A DNA stretch of 64,000 nt, taken from Pogonophryne albipinna. Its lineage: Eukaryota; Chordata; Actinopteri; Perciformes; Artedidraconidae. The first letter of the stretch is position 1; every line of letters begins with the position of its first letter. Below the pieces are notes generated by a model. The model saw nothing but the letters and a program-made list of their open reading frames with translations, did not search any database and was not told where the DNA came from. The position numbers and the translations under genes were made by a program. Positions 32,761-46,260 of the stretch are shown in pieces. The DNA is taken from the NCBI GenBank assembly GCA_028583405.1, contig CM053251.1, positions 14,333,495-14,397,494 on the forward strand. The letters are read 5' to 3'.

Positions 32761-33108
32761 ACCTTTATGGCAACAGCCATTTCTCTGTACTTGTCTACTC
32801 TCAAACTATAAAAGGATTCCAGGTAACAGGGGGTAAGCAAATTGTTATTTTGTGACGTATTCCTTTTACATTCCATGTTATTTGTTAGATGCTTTTATCC
32901 AAAGCGACTTACAATACATTCAGTACTGTGGCCAATCCCCACAGGAGTAATTTGGGGTGAAGTGTCTTGCCCAGGGACACAACAACATGCTGACTGCAGT
33001 GGGACTCAAACTTGCTATCCCCTGATTCGAAGTCCATCACACCACCCACTGAGCCACAGCCTCCATACCTTTCTGGCAACAGCCATTTCTCTGTACTTGT
33101 CTACTCTC
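32761..33108. repeat. 42-bp direct repeat flanking a SINE-containing segment
   Basis: Segments 32761-32802 and 33067-33108 match at 41 of 42 positions; both contain GCAACAGCCATTTCTCTG. They are 306 bp apart, and the inverted SINE at 32874-33064 lies between them. This is longer than a usual retrotransposon target duplication. Confidence 0.85.
32874..33064 (-). mobile_element. tRNA-derived SINE, same family, inverted
   Basis: Reverse complement of the SINE at 32411. It starts with the tail (GATGCTTTTATCCAAAGCGAC) and ends with the tRNA-like head (CACCCACTGAGCCACAG). The middle matches the same family consensus (CTTGCCCAGGGACACAAC). Together with the + copy 280 bp away it forms an inverted SINE pair within a dpp6 intron. 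Confidence 0.85.
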
Positions 33109-36100
33109 CTTTAAATACTTTTTATAACTTTACCCAACCTACTGCTGTTAAACTCTGACTTTAATAAAAATTGTCAATTGTTTAACAAAGATTTTTGCAA
33201 TGCAGCTGTGCATGTGTGACAGATTCAGCAATACTATATCTTTAAGGAAGATATTATTCATATATATATATTTTTTGGTTGCCACTTTAGAGCTCAGCAA
33301 TATGTTTCTCTTGATGCTATCAGCGTCACGCAGGGAGCAGAAGGCAACAATGAGACACTGTCTGGCTTTATAAGACTCAGGCTACAGCTTAGCGGCGGAT
33401 ACTGATCTGGGTATCCTGGGATTTGTCCTTGATGCCTGAAATATGCATTCATTTTAACATGATGCAAGTTTGACACAAGTGTTTTAAAACGTCATCCAAA
33501 TCCGCTGAGGCTGAGCTCTGGCAGTGAGCTGACGGTATATTTGCTGTGCTCCAAGGACACTGCTCATAAAACTCCTTCTACTACTACTCATGCAACTATT
33601 ACTACTACAAATAAAATGTAAAATCATGAGTGATCCTATCACTTTCAAATATACTGACTTTTCCTAGTGTTACCATGAGACATAGACATGGTAGGTTTTA
33701 AATCAAATGTATACTATTAATACAAATTGGATGGATTATAATAAAGCTTTTTACACATACTCATGCCCTTCAGAATGAATTGACTTAATTAGTCTAGACT
33801 AACATTAAATATGTGCAATACTTAGTTCTATGAAAAAAAAACTGCAAAAGTAATAATAACATTCCCCTCAGCTGTACTATGTGTTATGTGCTAATTAGTC
33901 AATGTTAGCATGCTGACAGACTACACTGAGATAATTAACATAATAAACAGTATTCATGCTAAATATCTCATCATGGCAATAGAGTCGTATTGTTGCTATA
34001 GCAAATGATCAAGTTTAAGGGTTGTGCCCTCAAATTAAGAAATACATTTGTCACCTAAACTGCCAGTGCTTTGCGGCTATGATGGTAGTTTGTTTTATTT
34101 GTCCAAGCTTTGAGATATCTGTCTCTGATCTTTGCATTCATCCAAAGACAAAACTAATTATAAATCAACTGCATCTTGTTTTTTTCAAAGCTGTGAGCAA
34201 TTTTTTGTATTCTACCTGAAAAGAACTGGGATGGTGGCAGACATCTCAGAGAAAACCATTTTAAAACCCGGGGAAAAAAAAGACCTTAAGGTCATTGAGG
34301 TTAACTGAGAGTGATTAACACTAGAATAACTTTGCTTCTTTCGGTGGGCAGCGTGGATATCTTTATCTCTGAGAGTGCTAGAGAAATACAGGTCTGTGCC
34401 CACGTGTGCATAGTCTGTAAAATGCTTCATTAAGGTCCTAAGTACTGATAGAGAAAATAATAAAACAAAAGTAGATTGGATTTCTTATTGTCTTTTGAGG
34501 GTGGGGGGGGGGGGTCCTTTGATACTCGGGATGATGAAAACCTTTTCATACCTGCAGTGAATGGGTAGGGATGAAATACAATTCATTCAGACGCTTCTAA
34601 TTTGCCTTTAATCACTCCTCTCTGTACCTCTACTGCGCCATTCTTAAGAAGAATAGAGCAGCACTGGTTTATTAATTATCTTAAACTCGTCTGTAATTCA
34701 TTATCACTTCCTTTGGGCCCACTGAATCACCTTTTTTTACTCCTGTGTCTTTTGTTTATTCGATGATTTGTAACTCCCCCCTCTGAATGTACAGCACACA
34801 CTGCTGCTAATTCTTTGTTTATTGCTATTGTTTGTGATTCATGTCCTACTCATTTCCATAACAACTTGCCAAAATGCAGTGTTCATTCTAAACTTTGTTC
34901 TCCTTTTACGTTTTACGACCCTCTTGCAAGCCATTGATGAGCACACATAAAGTTCATGAGGCTCGTAAGTCTGTTTAATGAGAACTAGATCAGCAGATGG
35001 GTTAATGCTCTGTAAATGGATGCTGACTCACGCTCCTCATCTCCTTTGGTACGTATATGCCCATGTGCCATGCTTAATGACCAGCTTTACTGTTTTCTTG
35101 TTGACATTCTTTTCTCAGTGTTAGTTTTTTTTATCCGAGGCAAATCCCCTCTGAAGAGCTGCACTCAATTTATGTTGGCTTCATTTATTTTGAACACAAG
35201 TACATTAAGCTTCGATTAGCTGTTTTCTTCGAAATACAATTTTATTGGAACTGGTTATTTTAGTCATGTGGCTTTGCATTTTGACGAATAACTGAATGAA
35301 CTCTTTGTTGGTCGAAAGTGAGTTGCTTGTAGATCTTTTCTGTCTTGTACTGTACTGTATAAATAGATTTTCAAATGTAACAGAAGATTGTGTGAGTATT
35401 ACAAATCATTATAATATGTGTGGTCTTAATAGAAGTTTACAAGATAAAGAAAGGTAGGTATTTATTGGATAATGAGAAAGATTTGAGTGATTCATAAAAT
35501 CGTATACCGTACATTTAAAAATAATAAACACATCTATTCAAATCTAATTTAGATAAGCTTGTGGAGGCCAGTTTTTCTGTCTTCTAAGTTTTTAAACTGT
35601 ATTATCTTGGAAATACTGCAAAATGTTATTGAGGTTTTGGACGCAGCTGTTTTGAGCGGGGGTTATAGTGTTTTCATGGGAACATGGGAGTTTGGACGTA
35701 TAAATGGATTTTCTGAGATCTACTGCCGAGGCCAAACTGAGAGCCTCCATTATTAGCAACCTTGGCACGGTAATTCTGTTCCCCTCACATGTAATTTCCA
35801 CTTTCCCCTGGAAGAGAACCCATTTCGTTCCCCAAGGCTGTCATTTCTCACAGACAATGATCTGTATGGATCTTTTATTTCTGTTTGAGTTTAGAGACGT
35901 TTACAGAGATACCTTTTCCGCTCTGCTCGGAGGCGTGTTGTGCAGTCGCGATAATCCTTTTCCTCAGGGGAGAGTTTCTGAGTTATGGATGCAGGTGTGG
36001 GAGAGCTAGTGGGATGTGATTGTTAAGGGTTTACAGGAGCGAAGTTTTTAAGATATCTGCATTCAACATACATTTTATGGAGCACACAGCAGAAAGGTAG

Positions 36101-36280
36101 ACTGTTGAGTATACAGTAATTCAGAGAAGGCAACATAAAACTGCCACAATGCAAAGTGAATAATGAAACTGGAAAAAAACTAAACCATAAATAATCAGGA
36201 AACATATTCAGTGCCTTGTTCTTTTTACAATTATGCTGGTTGAATAATAAATTATATTTTGAACAAAGGGTCCTAATTGT
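33109..36280. other. Intronic sequence, nothing recognised
   Basis: AT-rich, with a guanine run at 34502-34513. No exon, RNA gene or mobile element supported. Some parts (for example 34600-34880) have the look of conserved AT-rich non-coding sequence, but conservation cannot be judged from one sequence. Confidence 0.35.
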
Positions 36281-36335
36281 ATGTAAGTCGCTTTGGATAA
36301 AAGCGTCTAACAAGTGAAATGTAATGTAATGTATT
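36281..36335 (+). mobile_element. SINE/L2 3' tail fragment
   Basis: Contains AAGTCGCTTTGGATAAAAGC and then CGTCTAAC and the ATGTAATGTAATG terminal repeats, the same tail as the SINEs nearby, without head or middle. Confidence 0.75.
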
Positions 36336-39300
36336 ACAGCACAACCATCAGAGGTAACATTCCTGTTGTCTGCTGCCTCTAAGCGTAACGGGGTTAAGAT
36401 GAATAGTAACAAAGAAAGGCTGACTAAAAAAAGATTTTATAATAGGAAGAAATTAAATTAACAAATATATAAACTAGAAAGATATTCAGAATCAGATAAG
36501 CCTTTAAACAGTCTCACAACAGCATGATATAGATAAAACACAGATACAAAGGAAAAAGAAAATACTTGCATATTAAATAAAAAGAATAGGCACACTATAT
36601 GAGAGTACAGACCTCCAACAAGGCCAAATTCCTAACAATCTTAATGAAAATGTAAAAAATGTGTGTATCCGCCTCAAGATTTGAAAATGTATTTGGTTCA
36701 TTCTTGGCCAATCAAGTTTCAAGCAAATCTGCTCAGTATTATCCATAATCCTACTGACAAATGGAAAAACCGAAGCGAAAAGTAACCCTCTGTTTGAGAT
36801 AACATAGAGGGAAAAGCATCTTGGGGCAAAGATAACGATGATCATCATCTTTTAAAAGGCCATTACCAAACATTTGGCACTGCTCCACACATGTCCTGAG
36901 GGAGCTGCAGGACTCGTTTCAACACCACTGCTGTGGACGGCTCAACTGACACATAAACACAGAAATAATGTACATTCAAAAAATCCAATGTCAGATAAAA
37001 GAGCATGTGTTATCTGTCTGTTCTGCATAAATAGTCTAATAAATAAGTTAAAAAGTCTGTCTCCCCTCACAATGCTTCCAACTGTCAATCAGTGACAGAT
37101 TGAACACACCTCGCTGTCAGACAATGCAGACGCCTGGCAATTAGCCGCACGACAATTCGAACAAAGAGAGGTGAGAGGAAACAAGAGCGCATTAACAAGA
37201 TAAACACTGCATTAAACAAAAAGCAAACATCCAACCAAGCTCTGATAAACGAGAGAACAAACCCGAACACAGTCAGGGAGACGACAATTAATCATTACAA
37301 CACATTGCACGTAGTTTTCAACAACAAGAAACAAATAACAGACAATCAGGCTTAATTGGAGAAGTAAAATAAATGTGAGGTCAGAGGGAGCCAGCAGAGG
37401 CTTTGTTGTGCTTTAAATCACATCTTTATCAACCAATTGATATGTTCATATATATTCAGCCCTAGCAGTTAGTGTTTTTTATGTTGCCTGAGACAGCATC
37501 TCTAAGCAGCCCTGTCAAGTAAATCTAAAGCCCTTAAACAACCACTTTGCACCAAGCAATAAATGTTTTAAAGTTATTGACAGCTTCTCTTGTCCCCCCT
37601 GCTTTCTGTCGGGGACTAACAAACAGCCATTTATTTATCTGTCAATAAACAATGTGGAAGTATTCAACTGCGTGCTAGCTCCCCCCAGTGATCACTAGCT
37701 GTCTGACATCTTCATTTTGGCCAAGAAAATAAATGAATATTCAACACATTTCTCTGTTCCTTTCTACTCCTGTGTATATTTGATTATAAAAACAAAATTA
37801 GAGCTTATTATGAGGACATTAATTTGCAGATACGTGGGGGACATGCCGTTATTAAAGAGGCGAATCATGTCACTTGAGTAACGGCAGGAAATGTTGCATT
37901 GGCCTATAGAGAATATAAAAATGTAAATCCCAGACCAGCTCTGCCTTCGATCGGCCATTAGTCTGTCAGTTCAGAGTGAAAATAAAGAAAGTGAGGGAGA
38001 AATGGGGACGGTTAACAAAAGCCAGTTTAGTTTTGCTTGATGACCGATCATTATCAGCCGCGCTCTGCACAGACCAAAAGCAGAGCAGAAAGCCTCACAC
38101 AGCTGCAGCCACTTAAATCCAACAATGCCAGGCAGCACGCCATTATCCACCATGTCTTCTTGCATAAATGCATCCCTGTGGGTTTTTTTCCATCGAACAG
38201 ACAAGCTTTATTGCTGCGAGATGAATATAATATCGTCAACGAAGGTACATCTTATTGCAAAGCTAATCATTTTTACATTTAGTCTTAGCTGGGTGCTATT
38301 GTTTTGTCTTTCTCAGCAACCCATATTTAATGTTGTCAGTCAGCATATTCAATTTGACCTTTTCACTTTCTATGTTATACTTGGCCAGTGAATGCTCTCA
38401 TTAGAGCTACAACTGAGGACACTGATGTCATTTCCTCTGCATTTTCTCCAGGAAATGTGGGTTTTTGTAGCAGAGGACAACTACTTAATACGTTTATGCC
38501 ATTGTTTTTGCAATAATATTGCAGGAAGTAAATAAACAGTTGGGAGTAGCAGAGTGATCTGTTAGAAGAAGAGCTGGAGGGGACACGCTGCACATCTACA
38601 ACTCCTCAGCAAGGTCACAAACTTAACCGCTCTGAAACCAGATCCAGGTTGCAATTATTATTGATTGACTTCTTTTAAAACAAGTTGCACATTTGTTGTA
38701 TTTCTTACAAAGTAACTGTGCAGTGTGTGTGTTCTGCAGCAATGAACTACACTTGCTATAAAACCTTAACTTTAGATTAAAAAATATGACAAATAAAACA
38801 AATTAAATAATTGTATCTAGTGTGTAGTCCACATTTTCTGAAGGGAGGTGTATACTGTATTGCAGCGGTTCCCAACCTGTGGGAAATCATTTGCAAAACA
38901 TTATGATTTGTGTGGAAATATTTCATTATTAAGATTTTTTTTAATGTTAACCTCTTTCCTTTCTTTTTCTTGATCCTCCTTAGCAACGGTCATTACAGTC
39001 CTTGACAGCGGTCTGTACTACTGGATTAACAACGTGTCACATGTTCTGAGTTGACCAATCAGAACTTTATTTAGCCTCCGTATTGTTTATGGTTGAATGT
39101 GTGTGTTTGGGGGACTTGAACTTGAACAGCTCCGCCTCTTACAGCATTTGGACCGCTCAAATGATGTCAAAGAAACTCAGTAAAGAAAACAAATTAAAAT
39201 AAAGCTGCACGTCTGTAATTTTAAATGGTTCTTGTTCACAAAGCCAATAAATCCTATCAATCACCGATGGCCGCTGATGGAGGAACAAGCTGTTTCCATT

Positions 39301-39954
39301 CAGTCATGCTTACTGCTGTCAGCTCGGCCGACTCAATCATCAGTCACACCCCTCGCCCTCTGGCCCCCCGTGTCTAAATACTGCTGTTTGCATCTCCACT
39401 CCCCGTCTGCTGGGCTGCGGCTGTAAATCACAGGTTCAGGAAAGAGCCAGCGTTTGGGCCTCACTTCAGTTCATCACAGATCATTACTGTACGCTTCAAG
39501 GTAATCAATCCGGCCCTGAGAAAACACGGCTGAGTGTCGCGGAGTGATGAAAGGCTGATACGTTTCAGACTGCAGGCAGAGGCCGTTTTTCACTGTCTGG
39601 GTCGTACAGAGGGGTAATTAACAAGTCCACACGTTTTTAATCAGACTCATTATTGGTCTTTTACCAAGAGAATGCTTTCAGGGGGAAGCAATTAATCTAC
39701 CACTGTCTACACTTGAATTGTTTGGACACACAGACACACACACACACACACACACACCAACGCTTTAAAAACATCCACTCTGTATCCTTCCCTAGCCTCT
39801 GTCCCTCTCTCCTTGACCCACATCAATACTTAACTGTTTTCTGGGAAGGCTGCCCTACTGCTAAACTTTCTCATTAAGTAAGAACAACAGAACTTAAATG
39901 TATTGTATAGCTTAAAATGTTCTCGTTATGCTGACATGTTATTTTCCTCAACTA
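36336..39954. other. Intronic sequence, nothing recognised
   Basis: Contains a short (CA)n tract at about 39729-39757. No other feature supported. Confidence 0.4.
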
Positions 39955-40091
39955 TGGCCAATCCCCACAGGAGCAATTTGGGTTGAAGTGTCTTGCCCAG
40001 GGACACAACGACATGCTGACTGCAGTGGGACTCGAACTTGCTATCCCCTGATTCGAAGTTCAGCGCACTACCCACTGAGCCACAGCATCCC
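39955..40091 (-). mobile_element. tRNA-derived SINE, inverted, lacking tail
   Basis: Matches the reverse complement of the SINE family at 32411: GGCCAATCCCCACAGGAGC, then CTTGCCCAGGGACACAACG, a B box (reverse of GGGACTCGAAC) and CTACCCACTGAGCCACAG at the head end. The L2-like tail is missing, so it is a truncated copy. Confidence 0.8.
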
Positions 40092-42275
40092 ACTAATAAA
40101 CTGCCCATTTTTTTTTTCCTGTAATCCTTTTAGTATTATCGGATAATTGATAGTTTACTGACATTGTGCAGTAATCTGTATTATGTAAATGTTCTGGTGA
40201 CGGCCGACACACGAGTTACTGAGGTTCTTGTGTTGACCAGGCAGGATGGATCAGTTAATGTGCACTTACATGTGTTTTAGTTTAGGCATCCTTGTATGTC
40301 CATGCTTTTAAATATGTTTAATAAATTGCAAAAAGATAAAAACATAAGTGATTTGAACGATCTGACTCTGTGGAATTGTTATTATGACCAATTTGAAAAG
40401 ACCTCAGAGTGCAAATAACATTAACTGTTAACAAGTAATGTACAATAGCAGTTTTTCTGAGACCTTTTCTCCAACATATAGACAGAACTGGAAGAAAACG
40501 AATTGTCTTCAGTTTTCTAATCTCTTCCGTGTCCCTGGATTTAAAAATAGACATTACCAAGTCATTGTTATATCCATCTGGGAATTGCCCAATTTTGATT
40601 GAAACATGAATAAAACATGAGAAAAGGACTAAAGTGCTGCTGTACTTTTTAAGAATACATTATCAAGGTTATATACTGTATATCCTTACAGAAAGTGGTG
40701 TTGAAGTTGTTCATAGTTTCAATATAACTGATGAATGCAGGAATGATTAATTGTGTTACAGGATCAGAGAAAATGTATTCCAAAAAGTTCATATTAGTGG
40801 GAGACATTGACCTTCGGTTTTTATTACTACTATATAATATAAATATGTAGCTGTATCCAGATTATACAACCCTTTCCTTTAGCCTAGGATAAATCTTGAA
40901 TGTTATAGTTTATTGTGAAATGCATTTATACTCAAGCTTTCAATTGATTTAGCGCAAAGTGAAACCTTTTAATGAGTCTTTATGTATCACTATGCCCCCA
41001 TCCTCTACTCATTCATTTCTAAAACACTTTTATCGAGAGACATCAATCATATTAGTTATAATTGATGTAACTGTTTCCCTAAGGCACCAGAAGGTCGAGA
41101 TTGCAGAGGGTTAGGAGAGGTCTGATCTCAATACTTTTAGCGAGACTGAAAATGCCCATTAGGTTTACATTTTATTCCAAAACTAGGTTGGCATGTTTAG
41201 CAGGTTCTGTCTCTGTTTAGCCAGTGACTTCGCACAAACTTGGATTACATGAGAAGTGGCTTTCTTAAGTACTTTCTGCAGAGGCTTTAAGTTGTTTTGC
41301 ACCTGGGTACCAGCCGGGCCTTGCCCCTCAACACACTTAAAGATTTCAGTCTTTAACTCTTTTAGTGACATCTTCAAAAATCAGAGGAACAAATCAGGGT
41401 ATTCCCTAATGTCACCTGGGCTCATAACATTGAACGCACTGTACTTGTGTCCAATCTAACCAAAGGATACGACAGCACTTTTTTCTTCATGTTCATAATT
41501 ACCGAGCAGGTAATGAGTGGAGGTGTTATCTGAGTAATAACTAAATTGCACAGTTCAATTTCCTTGAGCAATCAGAAAATGTCATGATTTAGTTTAGTCA
41601 TGAATTATTAATACTTTCATGTTTACTGTTCTGTTAATTAATAGATCCACAAGAAAGAGAATACACCCCCACTGTGTGTGAAAACCATAATTACCCCTCA
41701 AGATGATCACGGCTGCACATTACACCCAAGACATTTTAATAAGAAGGGAGTCTTATTTCCCTCATACCTATGCCAACACATTCCTCTCTGGCGCTGACTC
41801 ACATCACAGACTTTCTTTCTTTCTTATCCAGTTCCTTTCCCTCAAACAGATGACGGGTTCAAAAGGCCAGGAGCTCTGCAGAGAATGTGCATGGCTTCTG
41901 AAGGGAAAATCTTTCTATGGAACAAGAAGGCTTAATACGTGTGGATGTTTATGTGTATGTATGTGTGTGCGCACATGCAGCAGAAATAGGAAGACAAGCT
42001 GTGAAAACAACAGTGTGGATTGTGTGTGCAGAGATGTGACACACGGTTAGAGCACAAACATTGTTTTGTTATGAACTGGAACTATTTCTGCTCTATATGT
42101 GGGAGGACGGTAGCGCTGCTTCTCAAGAGCAAGGCCAGCAGCAGTCCTTTGTTTTATTGGCAGACAATACAGCAGTATTGGCACACAATATAGTGGAGAG
42201 AATATGATTTTTAAGGGTGTATATGCAAACAGTTTCTCTCCTGCTCCAGAATCTGCAATGCACAGAACCCAGTCA
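40092..42275. other. Intronic sequence, nothing recognised
   Basis: No supported exon or element; the open frame at 41703-42050 has no family resemblance or splice context. Confidence 0.4.
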
Positions 42276-43710
42276 GTCATACTCAGGGGCGCCGCCAGGG
42301 ATTTTGGGCCCCATGAAAATATATCACATTGGGCCCCACCACTAGGCCCAGGCCACGCCAACCAAGCACAATGCTGTAACCACACCTCCAGAACCCAACC
42401 CACTCATTTATGCTTTAAATAACTCTACCTGTACAGGCTTGCATCTATCTTGTAGTCCAATACTAACTGCACAATATTTACTGACACTGAGCTGTGAACA
42501 TATAACACTGTGCAGACGTGCAACATTCTGCTGCAGTAGAATTCACTATTTCATATAACACTAACATTCCAGACAATAGACCTCAATAGTCATCTTTATG
42601 GTGTACATGCCTTTTTAATAACATTTTAGAAAGGAACATTAAACTTAAATATACATGACCTCTTAAATTAAAATAAAGTGAACATTAACACCAATATTAT
42701 CATTTATAAAATGCTATAACAAAAAAAATAACATAAGCAGCAGATTTTTTAATTAAATATACATACCAACTACAAAATAAGCGGGTATTAAAGTGTAAAC
42801 GGACAACAAAACGGAAATGGAAGTGAAAAGGCCTGATGGTGGTGCTAAATCAGAGCCTATTACCTGTTCACAGAGCCCCTGCTCCAACACACACGAACGC
42901 GCACATGATCAATGAGGGCACGAGATAAGTTTGTGCACAGATGGAAGGCTGACAGGCAGGTAGGCCATCCAGTTATTTTAGCCGGGCCGGCTAAAATAAT
43001 TGGTCGTGCTTTTTACAGGCTTCCACAGATGACATTTTTTTATGGATTTTTTGTCAAAGCATTTAAGATATTCATTGCTATCGGGATGTTAAGAGCATTC
43101 CATGCAATATAACAAAAAGTGTATCTCAAGCCTGTTTCTCAAACTTACCTACCCCACCTTTAATGTCAGCAAAACATTACAATTATTATTTACAATGGAC
43201 TAAGCTTAGCTAACAGACTAATTTCCACCATTCATGGACCACACCCACCTTTTCTTTTGAAAAATTGGGTGACATACTGTCGCCCTTTAGTCCCTCTCTC
43301 TTGTCTTTCTCTCCTTTCTTTTCTTTCTTGAAACCCTGACTTTGTTAGTCGTTGAGACATCGTACACACATAAGTAGGCCTACTAGCATTCCTCCTCACA
43401 TGCTCTCACTTTCTGCTAGAAAGGGCCCGCACAGCGTTTGGAGGCAGGACCAAACCATTACATTTAAATAGGGGGGGTGTTCGATGCTTTGGATAATTAA
43501 CTTTTGGAAGAAAAAAAGTGAAATGAATCGTAAGTTTAGTGAGTACATTATCAATATTACGTTATATTAATGTTAATTATTGATGATTGATGAAAGGTTA
43601 CTTAAACATTTTTTCTTAATGTTCTAAAAATGTTTGCGGCCCCTGTCAGTCACGGGCCCTTAGAATCGTCCTAACTTTTCACCCCCTTACGGTGCCCCTG
43701 GGGCCTCATT

Positions 43711-45007
43711 TATAACGCCGTGCGTAGGATTCACGTGGGAAGGTTGATTACGTAGTAGAAATCCAAAAAATAGGTACAGAAATGTTCCGACATTTTCCGA
43801 TTCACCAAACATTGCGTACCGGCGAGGAAAGTGCGTACAGCACTTCCTACGCCGGTTTCCCTTTATAAATCACAATCGACTCGAAATACGGTGCAGCTTC
43901 ACGTAACGCCCATATTTGCCTATAAATAGTCAAAGAAACGCCCATTCATTCATTCATTTTGACTGACTTTATGAATAAGATCGCAGGAAATGACGACAGA
44001 ACAGCTAAAAAATACATCTCACACCGTGTCAGATGTTGGTTATTTTGGGGAGGTCGAGATAAATCATATTGTTTGGTGGATGCCGTTTGAACCAGAGTAA
44101 CAGCATGGAGGTCGGATCGTCACCAAAATAAATAAATAAGTGGTCCGAAAAAGGTTCATGACAAAAAAAATACACATAGCCTTCCTCAGGCAGTGTGTTT
44201 GCACCGGGGACAGGAGACACCTCCTTGATGAGAGACTGTAAGAAATGATCGGGGAATCCCTCCGGAGTGGAGTCATGACGACTGGATCTGAATTATGTTT
44301 TTGTATTTGGTGCAGCCTGTGCATCTCAACCCCCCCCCCCCCTCCCCGCAGCAACTCTATATCCACCAGTTAAAGGAAATACAACCAATGTGTTGTGTTA
44401 TATTTGCTGTACAATTGACCACATATGGTGTTCTTAGTTTCGTACCTCCTGTGTTTTACGAGCGACTTATCAAGTCTTGGCAAGCGGCATAAAACACGAT
44501 TAAACATGATAGTATATAAAACCATGCTCGTATCTACAACCTATAGAAAAGCAAAACGGCGTCAGTTTAGACGTAATTCTGTCCTCCTGCTTACCGCATC
44601 ATTTATGAGAAAACATTTCATAACATTAACACAACATATTCAAGGTGGTTTTAAATAACATATCCATATTTATTTATTTCTCCAAGTTATGTGTGTGTGA
44701 GCACTGAGGAGTCTCAAACAGGCGTTTGTTTAATCATTTTAAGATTGGCTTTAATCAATGTTTGAAAATGAATTCTTCATATATGATAAATGAGAGGTAA
44801 CATTTTATTTATGGTATTATTTCCACATATTTCTCTCCATTCTTCCTTCTGCCAACGGTGTCGCAGTTTCTCGTCTCTCCCGTTTTTGTGCTTAGTGCGT
44901 ACGCATGGGTTAGAGTTTGCGTGGAGGACCGCACATTTTCCCGTCAAGTTAGTATTTTATAAATCGCAAACATTGCGTAGAAACTGCCGTACGCCATTTT
45001 TTGAGCG
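43711..45007. repeat. First unit of the ~1.3-kb tandem dimer
   Basis: Begins TATAACGCCGTGCGTAGG and ends GTACGCCATTTTTTGAGCG. The same order of sequence recurs in the second unit with scattered substitutions and small indels. It lacks the right terminus found at the end of unit two. Confidence 0.85.
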
Positions 45008-46260
45008 TATAACGCCGTGCGTAGGATTCACGTGGGAAGGTTGCTTACGTAGTAGAAATCCAAAAAATAGGTACAGAAATGTTCCGACATTTTCCGATTC
45101 ACCAAACATTGCGTACCGGCGAGGAAAGTGCGTACAGCACTTCCTACGCCGGTTTCCCTTTATAAATCACAACCGACTCGAAATGCGGTGCAGCTTTTGC
45201 GGGCTTCACGTAACGCCCCTATTTGCCTATAAATAGTCAAAGAAACGCCCATTCATTCATTAATTTTGACTGACTTTATGAATAAGATCGCAGGAAATGA
45301 TGACAGAACAGCTAAAAAAGACATCTCACACCGTGTCAGATTTTGGTTATTTTGGGGAGGTCGAGATAAATCATATTGTTTGGTGGATGCCGTTTGAACC
45401 AGAGTAACAGCATGGAGGTCGGATCGTCACCAAAATAAATAAATAAGTGGTCCGAAAAAGGTTAATGACAAAGAAAATACACATAGCCTTCCTCAGGCAG
45501 TGTGTTTGTACCGGGGACAGGAGACACCTCCTTGATGAGAGACTGTAAGAAATGATCGGGGAATCCCTCCGGAGTGGAGTCATGACGACTGGATCTGAAT
45601 TATGTTTTCGTATTTGGTGGTTTGTGTCCCAGCTGTCGATCAGCTGTGCGCAGCGTCTCCACTGCAACAACTCTATATCCACCAGTTAAAGGAAATACAA
45701 CTAATGTGTTGTGTTATATTAGCTGTACAATTGACCACATATGGTGTTCTTAGTTTCCATACGTCCTGTGTTTTACGAGCGACTTATCAAGTCTTAGCAA
45801 ACGGCATAAAACATGTTTAAACATGGTAGTATATAAAACCATGCTCGTACAACCTAGAAATGCAAAACCGCATCATTTATGAGAAAACATTTCATAACAT
45901 TAACACAACATATTCGAGGTGGTTTTAAATAACATATCCGTATTTATTTATTTCTCCAAGTTATGTTTTTGTGTGCACTGAGGAGTCTCAAACAGGCGTT
46001 TGTTTAATCATTTTAAGATCAGCTTTAATCAATGTTTGAAAATGAATTCTTCATATGATAAATGAGAGGTAACATTTTGTTTATGGTATTATTTCCATAT
46101 ATTTCTCTCCATTCTTCCTTCTGCCAACGGTGTCGCAGTTTCTCGTCTCTCCCGTTGTTGTGCTTAGTGCGTACGCGTGGGTTAGAGTTTGCGTGGAGGA
46201 CCGCACGTTTTCCCGTCAAGTTAGTATTTTATAAATCGCAAACATTGCGTACGCCATTTT
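45008..46260. repeat. Second unit of the ~1.3-kb tandem dimer
   Basis: Starts TATAACGCCGTGCGTAGG, offset 1,297 bp from unit one, and follows it closely, including the block ATTCACCAAACATTGCGTACC and the ATTTTATAAATCGCAAACAT block. Small differences include an insertion near 45195 and deletions near 45850 and 46252. It runs on into the right terminus at 46292. Confidence 0.85.

Noticed and set aside
35016..35048. 11-codon ATG frame ending at GTACGT
   Set aside because: Phase 0 but very short, weak donor and no upstream signal; expected by chance.
41703..42403. Two ORFs over 110 codons
   Set aside because: No family resemblance; the minus-strand one overlaps the hAT-like left end.
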